A stretch of 15,341 nucleotides of DNA from PVC group bacterium. GTDB lineage: Bacteria; Verrucomicrobiota; Kiritimatiellia; SS1-B-03-39; UBA6053. The notes beneath the pieces are model-generated. The model had not been told where the DNA came from. It saw only the letters and a list, made by a program, of their open reading frames with translations, and searched no databases. Positions 7,814 to 12,856 of this stretch are shown here, piece after piece. Location of the stretch: positions 1-15,341 of the forward strand of contig PXAS01000427.1 of NCBI GenBank assembly GCA_003565815.1, given 5' to 3'. Within the stretch, counting starts at the first letter, position 1. Every line of letters starts with the position of its first letter. A program made the translations under genes and the position numbers.

Positions 7814-9106
7814 TCATGAAGCGGGCGAGTCCTGGGCTTTCCGATGGGGGCGACCCAAACGGCGATGGGCGTCGGCGAATTGTCCGGCGGCCATGGCGGC
7901 GATGATTGAGATTTCGCCTGCGAGAACGGTGGCGGCGCAGATCTCCGCGAATTTGCGGGCTCCGCCTTCTCCGCGGCACCCGATCATGTCCAGGCATTCG
8001 CGCGCGGTGGGCAGTCCGGTGCCGCCGCCGACGGTGCCGACGATCAGGTTGGGGAGAACCACGGAGACGTAGAGGCTGTCGTCCGCCCGGGCTTCCATGC
8101 GCGTAAGGCCCACGGAAGCTTCGGAGACGCAGGCGATGTCCTGCCCGCAGGCGGTAAAGAGGGCCGCGAGTGCGTTGGCGTAGTGTCCCTGAACCCCGAT
8201 GGAGCCGCTTTGGGTGCCGCCCAGAAAAGAAATTTCCCAATAACGCACCATTTCCCTGGCGTTGGTGTGGAGGATCCGGCTCAGGACTTTGGCCGGGAGT
8301 TCCACCTCGGCGATGGCTTTTCGTCCCCGGGCATACAGATAGGAAAGCATGGTCGCTTTTTTGTCTCCGGAGAGATTGCCTTCGATGTACCAGCGTTCAG
8401 GAGGGACCGGAGATTCGGCCACCAAATGCCGGCAAATGGCGTCGGTGGCGAAGGTGACCATGTTTTGGCCGGCGGCGTCCCCGGTGTGGTAATCGAAGAT
8501 GAGGTAGACTTCCTTGCCGATCAGGGACGTGCGCATATCGGTGAGTTTCCCGTGCCGGGTGGTGCCGGCGGCAATGGTCCGAAAGGTTTCGAAGTGTTCC
8601 AAAACCCAACTGAGAAAGCGCAGGGATTCGGCCATGGAGGCAAAGCAGAAACAGGGGGCCCGCGAAACCACTTCGGTCAGGCAGAGGCTGGCGGCGCCGC
8701 CGGAGCGGGTGATGGCATAGGCGCCGCGGTTGTAGGAGGCCACCAAGGCGCCTTCGCTGGTGGCCAAGGGGACATGATAGTCCCCGTGCGCGGCGCCGCC
8801 GTTGATCCGCAAGGGCCCGATGACGCCAATGGGAATGCGGGCGTGGCCGATATGATTTTCGATGAGCGGCGGAAGATCTTCCCCGGTGTCGATGGACAAT
8901 GCGTCGAGCGAATGCCCCAGATCCCGAAGGTACTGCCGGCGAAGCGCGAGACCCTCGGGGCCGGGATCGCCTCCCGCGGGCATGTGAGGGTGCGCCGGTT
9001 CCTCTTTTACGGACCGGGGAGCAAGATTTTGAAGACGTTTTTGTTCGTCGGCTCCGTCAAGGAGCCGATCGGCAATTTCGCGGGCAATGGCACGTTCAAC
9101 GGTCAT
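7814..9106 (-). CDS. Hydroxymethylglutaryl-CoA reductase, class I type, soluble catalytic domain
   Basis: HMG-CoA reductase converts HMG-CoA to mevalonate with two NAD(P)H, the committed step to isoprenoids by the mevalonate route. Visible signatures over 430 residues: ENHIGHARIPIGVIGPL (83-99), SEGALVASYNRG with catalytic Glu118, the cofactor motif as DAAGQN (210-215), DKKAT with catalytic Lys at 249-250, GQD with catalytic Asp323, GTVGGGTGLPTARECLDM (357-374), and LAGEISIIAAMAAGQF leading to catalytic His414 with Arg419 (HxxxxR). The last block and the GTVGGGTGLP block resemble class I enzymes. The cofactor motif departs from the usual DAMGMN of class I (M to A, M to Q). There is no membrane anchor, as in prokaryotic forms. 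The start ATG at 9106 lacks an obvious Shine-Dalgarno sequence. It is the first gene of the lipid-type cluster and ends 10 bases before the btaA-like gene. Confidence 0.95.
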   Translation of the reverse strand: MTVERAIAREIADRLLDGADEQKRLQNLAPRSVKEEPAHPHMPAGGDPGPEGLALRRQYLRDLGHSLDALSIDTGEDLPPLIENHIGHARIPIGVIGPLRINGGAAHGDYHVPLATSEGALVASYNRGAYAITRSGGAASLCLTEVVSRAPCFCFASMAESLRFLSWVLEHFETFRTIAAGTTRHGKLTDMRTSLIGKEVYLIFDYHTGDAAGQNMVTFATDAICRHLVAESPVPPERWYIEGNLSGDKKATMLSYLYARGRKAIAEVELPAKVLSRILHTNAREMVRYWEISFLGGTQSGSIGVQGHYANALAALFTACGQDIACVSEASVGLTRMEARADDSLYVSVVLPNLIVGTVGGGTGLPTARECLDMIGCRGEGGARKFAEICAATVLAGEISIIAAMAAGQFADAHRRLGRPHRKAQDSPAS

Positions 9107-9109
9107 GGT

Positions 9110-9160
9110 GGAATCCGGCGGGGTCAGAGAAAAAAACGATCTCCGTTTCTACCGGATTCC
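9110..9160 (-). promoter_or_regulatory. Inverted repeat in the leader of the HMG-CoA reductase gene
   Basis: GGAATCCGG at 9110-9118 is matched by CCGGATTCC at 9152-9160, a perfect 9-bp inverted repeat with 33 bases between. It begins 4 bases upstream of the HMG-CoA reductase ATG. In RNA it would place a long-loop stem against the start codon; as DNA it could be a regulator site. Seen in sequence; function is inference. Confidence 0.35.
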
Positions 9161-9217
9161 TACCACACTCCCCCCGGAATTTGCAAACTCCAATCCGTTT
9201 GTTTGTTCAGAACCGGG

Positions 9218-9820
9218 TCAGACCAAATCGCAAGCCTCGGCGGGCATCCAGTGCGCATCCTTCCCGTCCCATTTGACATTGCATCCAATGGGATTTGTGA
9301 CGGGGGTTGTGACGGGTTTGCCGTCCAAGTGTTCCTGGAGCGCGACCTCCAAATCGTTTTGGGTCACTTTTTCCGGCTGCCGGGGGCTGTCCACGCCTCT
9401 TCCGGTGTATACGAGCTTGCGGTCCTGGTCGAAGACATAAAAATGAGGGGTGCGCAAAGCGCCGTAGGCGCGGGCGGTGTCCTGGGATTCATCGCGCAGA
9501 TACGTCCACGGGAACCGATGCTCTTCCATGCGTTCCACCATGTGGGGGAAGTCGTCATTCGCGTGCGTTTTGACGCTGTTGCTGTTAATGCCGACGAATT
9601 TCACCCCCCGGTCCGCGAATTTTTCGGCGGTGGCGCGGGTGAGTTCGTCGGATTGAATGACAAACGGGCAGTGGTTGCAGGTAAAGAAAACCACCAGGAC
9701 CTTTGCGTCTGCAAAATCCTGGAGCGAATAGGTTTTTCCGTCCGTGGCGGGCAGGGAAAAATCGGGGGCGGTACTGCCGAGCGGCAGCGTGAAGTTTGAT
9801 TGATGTTGATGAGATGACAT
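9218..9820 (-). CDS. Thioredoxin-fold redoxin (peroxiredoxin-like, AhpC/TSA-type) with CNHC motif
   Basis: The 200-residue protein begins with a typical redoxin entry (LGSTAPDFSLPATDGKTYSL), then VLVVFFTCNHCPFV with the two active cysteines at about 48 and 51, then GVKFVGINSNSV, and YGALRTPHFYVFDQDRKLVYTGR with the cis-proline in TPHFYVF. The CNHCPFV form is that of the peroxiredoxin-like group often annotated simply as thioredoxin family protein; the role is thiol-disulfide or peroxide chemistry, with no signal peptide, hence cytoplasmic. I chose ATG 9820; an in-frame TTG four codons upstream (9832) is possible but has no better ribosome binding site. It precedes the HMG-CoA reductase on the same strand with a 111-base gap, so it may or may not share a transcript. 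Confidence 0.92.
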   Translation of the reverse strand: MSSHQHQSNFTLPLGSTAPDFSLPATDGKTYSLQDFADAKVLVVFFTCNHCPFVIQSDELTRATAEKFADRGVKFVGINSNSVKTHANDDFPHMVERMEEHRFPWTYLRDESQDTARAYGALRTPHFYVFDQDRKLVYTGRGVDSPRQPEKVTQNDLEVALQEHLDGKPVTTPVTNPIGCNVKWDGKDAHWMPAEACDLV

Positions 9821-9921
9821 AAAAGAACCCAAGCACAGTCAGGTTGAAAATCAAGCATGAATCCGTGGGAGATTTGCTGAGAAGGCGTGCAAGATCGTGA
9901 AGGGAAGCTTCTTCTTGAGGG

Positions 9922-10908
9922 TCAGAAACGCCTTACCGGGCGCACCCGCATGGTCTGTTCCTTTCCGGTCGTCCATCCGCCGCCGTCCGAAAAATCGACG
10001 TTCGCCGCCAAGCGATCGTTGCCGATATGCCCTTCGGGTACTTCACTGGAAGACCAATACCTGGCCGGGGCGAAGTCTCCAATGCCTTCGGCGTGTAGGT
10101 TTCGATACAGCAAAAGCAGTTCATCCCGGGAAGGGAGGTGCCAATCCGAATGCCCGCCATGCTGGAACGATGTCGCCATTTCCGCGGCGATCGTTCCATC
10201 ATTTTCCTCGTGGCATTGTTGGGGGTTTTCGGAATAATTGTCCAAGGCTTCGTGATACGCCAAAATTCCGCGGGTGTTTTCCAGACCGGATCCAAGATTG
10301 TCGGCCAAGTCCCCGACTCTGCCGCACAGTCCTCCCCACTGCGATTCACCCGCATCCATCGGCGCGGCCAAGAGGCCATGAACCTCGCCCTCAACGTAAT
10401 GGGGGTCGTCTTCTTTGAAAAAATAGACGATGATGCCATCCTCGTGGGCCTCTCCCACGCCAACCGCAGGGCCCTCCGGCATGGTGAACTCCGTGATGTC
10501 GCTGTGCAGAGTGCCGGCGTCGAACTCCGCGTAAGCCGCGATCCGATAGGTTTCACCGGGAACCAGATCTTCGATCAAAGTGCTCAGTGAGGAGCTTTCC
10601 CCCGAAAAACTGCCGAGGGCATTGTCCGGACTTGGATCTCCTTCCCGCGTCCACACAAGTCCCGTCTTGGTGGGCCCGGGGTCATCCCGCCGGCGCGAAA
10701 TCCACAAGCTCGCTTCGATACTCGTCCAAGTCGGATTTTTCGTGTTGACAAAGATCTCCATGTGATCCGGCAAAGAGGCGTCAGCGGGACGCCCGTTTCC
10801 ATTTCCATTTCCATTGCCATTTCCGGTCGCATTGCCGTCTCCACATCCCGTGAGGATGGTCAGCAATGACATGGCGATGAGGGGCATTTTTTTCGCGAAA
10901 TTTTTCAT
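9922..10908 (-). CDS. Lipoprotein with FN3-like and DUF1566 (Lcl C-terminal) domains
   Basis: The N-terminus is a lipoprotein signal (MKNFAKKMPLIAMSLLTILTGC) with lipobox ILTGC and lipidated Cys22. A flexible Gly-Asn repeat (about 29-39) follows. Residues about 55-144 look like the FN3-like domain that often precedes DUF1566 (TGLVWTREGDPSP, then DLVPGETYRIAAYAE). The C-terminal part from about 157 to 328 is DUF1566: DGIIVYFFKEDDPHY, SDWHLPSRDELLLLYRNL, ARYWSSSEV, and the closing RVRPVRRF. Residue use is acidic and aromatic, as usual for this exported family; the molecular function is unknown, probably a surface or periplasmic structural or binding protein. The start ATG at 10908 has a weak GAGAG upstream. 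The gene is transcribed away from tsaC, and its stop is 101 bases before the redoxin start, so it is likely its own unit. Confidence 0.88.
   Translation of the reverse strand: MKNFAKKMPLIAMSLLTILTGCGDGNATGNGNGNGNGNGRPADASLPDHMEIFVNTKNPTWTSIEASLWISRRRDDPGPTKTGLVWTREGDPSPDNALGSFSGESSSLSTLIEDLVPGETYRIAAYAEFDAGTLHSDITEFTMPEGPAVGVGEAHEDGIIVYFFKEDDPHYVEGEVHGLLAAPMDAGESQWGGLCGRVGDLADNLGSGLENTRGILAYHEALDNYSENPQQCHEENDGTIAAEMATSFQHGGHSDWHLPSRDELLLLYRNLHAEGIGDFAPARYWSSSEVPEGHIGNDRLAANVDFSDGGGWTTGKEQTMRVRPVRRF
10795..10824 (-). repeat. Hexanucleotide repeat coding for the Gly-Asn linker
   Basis: Five tandem units, on the plus strand GTTTCC ATTTCC ATTTCC ATTGCC ATTTCC, encode Gly-Asn pairs just after the lipobox of the DUF1566 lipoprotein. 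The unit is two codons, so gain or loss of copies would change linker length without breaking the frame. Confidence 0.75.
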
Positions 10909-11131
10909 ATGTGTTTTCTCTCATTTGAATGATTCCAAAATGCAAACATGCATATCATGACATTCGATGCAAATGATTTTTCCGCTTTTTTTTGTGGGGT
11001 CACGAGTGGTCTTCTCCACGCCTGTATGCCCTTCGCTTGCGGATGAAGCCTGCTGGCGGGCCTATTGAGACGCAGTGCCGAAAATCTATGAATTCACTTG
11101 AAACTGTAGATGCACCGGACAAAAGCGGAAC
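10909..11131. promoter_or_regulatory. Divergent intergenic region between the DUF1566 lipoprotein and tsaC
   Basis: This 223-base stretch must carry promoters for both directions. On the lipoprotein side it is AT-rich, with a short hairpin (ATGCA at 10940-10944 against TGCAT at 10949-10953) and a repeated ATGCAAA (10940-10946 and 10967-10973). On the tsaC side a possible sigma70-type pair is TTGAGA (11065-11070) and TATGAA (11087-11092) with a 16-base spacer, about 40 bases before the tsaC start. These are pattern matches only. Confidence 0.35.
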
Positions 11132-12142
11132 ATGCACCATTGGAAACCCGCGACATCCCATATTGAACAAGCCGCAGATGCCTTGAGAGAGGGCCGGTTG
11201 GTGGGCATGCCCACGGAAACGGTTTACGGATTGGCGGGCAACGCCCGTTGTCCCGAGGTGGTGGCTTCGATTTTCGCGGCCAAGGGTCGACCGACCTTTG
11301 ACCCGCTGATTGTGCATGCCACGGATGTGGCGTCGGCCTTTGCCATGGCGGCCTCGGTACCGGAAGTCGCGAAACAGCTCGCGGAACGGTTTTGGCCGGG
11401 ACCGCTCACGCTGGTGCTTCCCCGGAAACCGGAAATGCCGGATTTGTTGTCCGCCGGGTTGCCCACGCTTGCGTTGCGGGTCCCCTCGCATCCGGTGGCC
11501 CGCCGTTTGTTGGCGGCATGTGATTTGCCGCTGGCCGCGCCCAGCGCCAACCGCTTCGGGCACATCAGCCCGACCCGGGCCGAGCATGTGATCGAGGAGT
11601 TGGGGGACGTCGCCCAAGTTGCCGGAGTATTGGACGCGGGGCCCTGTTCGCTGGGGGTGGAATCCACGGTGGTGGGTTTCCCGTCCCCCGGGCGGGTGGT
11701 GGTGTATCGGCTGGGTGGTTTGCCGTTGGAGGAATTGCGGGAGACGGTGGACGGCGTGGAATGGATGGAGGTGCGGGACGCGGAGGACGATCCCGATCTC
11801 GCCCGACGCGGCGAGCAGTCCCCCGGCATGTTGGCCCGGCACTATGCGCCTGAAACCCCCTTGCATGTATTGCCGACAGACGCGTCTCCGCCGGTTGAGG
11901 AAGGCGCCACCGGGTGGCTGTTGTTTGATCAGGCCCAAAAAGATCGGTTTCCCTCCCTGCGGGGGCCCGTGGAAATCCTTTCACCCGGCGGAGATCTGCG
12001 GGAAGCCGCCACCCGCCTGTTTGCCTGTATGCGCGCTCTGGACGCGGCGGACGTCCGACGAATCGTGGCCTGGCGGGTGCCGGAAGAAGGTCTGGGACGG
12101 GCCATCAATGATCGCTTGTCCCGCGCGTCGATTGCCCGGTAG
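11132..12142 (+). CDS. tsaC: L-threonylcarbamoyladenylate synthase (TsaC/Sua5/YwlC, long Sua5-type form)
   Basis: The enzyme makes threonylcarbamoyl-AMP from threonine, bicarbonate and ATP, the first step of the universal t6A37 modification of ANN-decoding tRNAs; TsaBDE then transfers the group. The YrdC domain is clear: PTETVYGLAGNA (27-38), the KGRPTFDPLIVH nucleotide and substrate motif (51-62), WPGPLTLVLPR (88-98), TLALRVPSHP, and the SAN motif in LAAPSANRFGHISPTRA (134-150). The C-terminal Sua5 domain follows a linker with SPGMLARHYAPETPL (240-254) and ends with GLGRAINDRLSRAS. At 336 residues it is the long two-domain form (also called TsaC2), not the short E. coli TsaC of about 190. 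Start ATG 11132 has GCGGA about 6 bases upstream. A short hairpin overlaps the stop codon. Confidence 0.95.
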   Translation: MHHWKPATSHIEQAADALREGRLVGMPTETVYGLAGNARCPEVVASIFAAKGRPTFDPLIVHATDVASAFAMAASVPEVAKQLAERFWPGPLTLVLPRKPEMPDLLSAGLPTLALRVPSHPVARRLLAACDLPLAAPSANRFGHISPTRAEHVIEELGDVAQVAGVLDAGPCSLGVESTVVGFPSPGRVVVYRLGGLPLEELRETVDGVEWMEVRDAEDDPDLARRGEQSPGMLARHYAPETPLHVLPTDASPPVEEGATGWLLFDQAQKDRFPSLRGPVEILSPGGDLREAATRLFACMRALDAADVRRIVAWRVPEEGLGRAINDRLSRASIAR

Positions 12143-12170
12143 AACCGGGGGCCGATATACGTTTTCATTT
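12135..12170 (+). terminator. Possible weak terminator after tsaC
   Basis: CCCGGT (12135-12140, overlapping the tsaC stop) pairs with ACCGGG (12144-12149) over a three-base loop. The T-rich run that follows (about 12162-12174) starts some 12 bases later, further than in a normal intrinsic terminator, so the call is weak. Confidence 0.25.
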
Positions 12171-12212
12171 TTTTCAAGATTTTCGCGGAAAACCGGAAAG
12201 TCATTGGGTGTA

Positions 12213-12281
12213 GGGAGGTGAATTGTGAATGGACGGTCCGTTCACATCAAGAACATATCAAAAGAAAGTGAAAGATCATGA
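12213..12281 (+). CDS. Putative 18-codon leader ORF overlapping the ssb start
   Basis: A strong Shine-Dalgarno sequence, GGGAGGTG at 12213-12220, stands 6 bases (counted from GGAGG) before a GTG at 12225. The frame then reads VNGRSVHIKNISKESERS and stops with TGA at 12279-12281, which overlaps the ssb ATG (12278-12280) as ATGA. The start chosen here is GTG 12225; the feature includes the ribosome binding site. The ssb ATG itself has only a GAAAG-like site. The arrangement would couple ssb translation to that of the leader. It may instead be chance; nothing shows that the peptide is made. An alternative GTG at 12219 gives a different short frame not reaching ssb. Confidence 0.35.
12225..12245. 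promoter_or_regulatory. 21-bp inverted repeat upstream of ssb (operator or RNA hairpin)
   Basis: GTGAATGGAC (12225-12234) and GTCCGTTCAC (12236-12245) form an inverted repeat around a central G, perfect except one T-G pair. It lies 33 bases before the ssb ATG and covers the first seven codons of the putative leader ORF. It could be bound by a dimeric regulator, or fold in mRNA and affect the leader start. It does not match the LexA box types I know (CTGTN8ACAG, GAACN4GTTC). Confidence 0.5.
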
Positions 12282-12637
12282 TTAACATGAACAGCGTACA
12301 CCTCATCGGGAAAATCACCCTGGACCCCAAGATCCGCGAATTGAAAAGCGGGACGAAGCTTGCTGAAATCGGCATTGGCATTCCCGAATCTTTCCGCAAG
12401 GAAAACGGCGAATGGGAAACCCGCATGCAATTCGTGGATGTGGTCGTTTGGGAAAAGCAGGCCGAACAAATCGAAAAATCCTTCAAGAAAGGGGATGGCA
12501 TTCTGGTGGAGGGCTCCCTTCAGTTCGACAGTTGGGAAAAGGATGGACAGCGTCGCTCCCGCCTGCGGGTTCGGGGACAACGAATCCAACCCGTCCAACT
12601 GCCGCAGTACAAACAGGAATACAAAAAAGCCTCGTGA
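12278..12637 (+). CDS. ssb: Single-stranded DNA-binding protein, short form without acidic tail
   Basis: The 119 residues form one OB fold with standard SSB features: MNSVHLIGKITLDPKIRELKSG at the start, LAEIGIGIPE, the FVDVVVWEKQAEQIEKSFKKGDGILVEGSL block, and RSRLRVRGQRIQPV. SSB coats single-stranded DNA and recruits repair and replication partners through an acidic C-terminal tip (DDDIPF type). Here the protein ends QYKQEYKKAS, basic and with no acidic tip. Reading the other two frames past the A6 run near the end (12623-12628) gives Gly-rich or Pro-rich tails but no acidic tip either. It may therefore be a secondary SSB rather than the housekeeping one. Start ATG 12278 is preceded by a possible leader ORF; ATG 12287 (MNSVH) is an alternative start. 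Confidence 0.93.
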   Translation: MINMNSVHLIGKITLDPKIRELKSGTKLAEIGIGIPESFRKENGEWETRMQFVDVVVWEKQAEQIEKSFKKGDGILVEGSLQFDSWEKDGQRRSRLRVRGQRIQPVQLPQYKQEYKKAS

Positions 12638-12645
12638 ACCCCGGA

Positions 12646-12688
12646 CCTCCGCCCCCGGTTCCCAAACCATGGGTTCCGGGGGAGGGGG
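12646..12688 (+). terminator. Long GC hairpin after ssb (terminator-like, without T tract)
   Basis: CCCCCGG (12652-12658) pairs with CCGGGGG (12676-12682), and CCCA (12661-12664) with TGGG (12670-12673), around a five-base loop; outer bases 12646-12650 add CC/GG pairs and one wobble. It starts 9 bases after the ssb stop. No T tract follows, so it is either a Rho-independent terminator of an unusual kind, a 3'-end stabiliser, or a structured element. Confidence 0.45.
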
Positions 12689-12697
12689 GGGTGAGGG
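12671..12697 (+). other. G-quadruplex-type motif
   Basis: Four G runs occur within 27 bases: GGG, TTCC, five G, A, eight G, TGA, GGG. This fits the G3+N1-7 pattern for four runs, and a further run of five G lies at 12708-12712. It overlaps the right arm of the hairpin, so the strand could fold either way. Seen directly; folding is inference. Confidence 0.5.
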
Positions 12698-12718
12698 CTT
12701 GTGAACAGGGGGAGCACT

Positions 12719-12772
12719 GCATCCCGTCGCCTCCGGTGCGAATGGCACCCTGACGCCGGAGCGCGTGGATGC
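12719..12772 (+). terminator. Second long imperfect hairpin between ssb and the TolC-type gene
   Basis: GCATCC (12719-12724) pairs with GGATGC (12767-12772) and CTCCGG (12731-12736) with CCGGAG (12756-12761), with a small unequal internal loop; inside, GGTGC and GCACC (12735-12739, 12744-12748) offer a competing stem. It is followed closely by CGCGTTTTCGG, a poor T tract. It could end the ssb transcript before the next promoter. Terminator role uncertain. Confidence 0.4.
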
Positions 12773-12795
12773 CGCGTTTTCGGTGAATTTCTCTT

Positions 12796-12844
12796 TTGAA
12801 ATGCTTTCTTTATCGTATATATATGATATTTCTATATCCGATAT
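12796..12844 (+). promoter_or_regulatory. AT-rich promoter with overlapping palindrome, upstream of the TolC-type gene
   Basis: TTGAAA (12796-12801) followed after 16 bases by TATATA (12818-12823) makes a sigma70-like pair; TATGAT (12822-12827) is another -10 option with a longer spacer. An 18-bp near-palindrome, TATCGTATATATATGATA (12811-12828), overlaps the -10, and a smaller one, ATATC-C-GATAT, lies at 12834-12844. The region stands out as AT-rich in GC-rich surroundings and lies 13 to 60 bases before the start codon, suggesting a regulated promoter for the efflux genes. Confidence 0.5.
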
Positions 12845-12856
12845 TCTGGAGCCTGT

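Noticed and set aside
8183..9799. Plus-strand open frame of 538 codons
   Set aside because: It lies opposite both the HMG-CoA reductase and the redoxin genes, whose family motifs are unmistakable; the plus-strand product is Gly-rich without any domain.
12225..12245. LexA (SOS) box before ssb
   Set aside because: The inverted repeat GTGAA...TTCAC does not fit the LexA motifs I know; left as an unassigned operator or hairpin.
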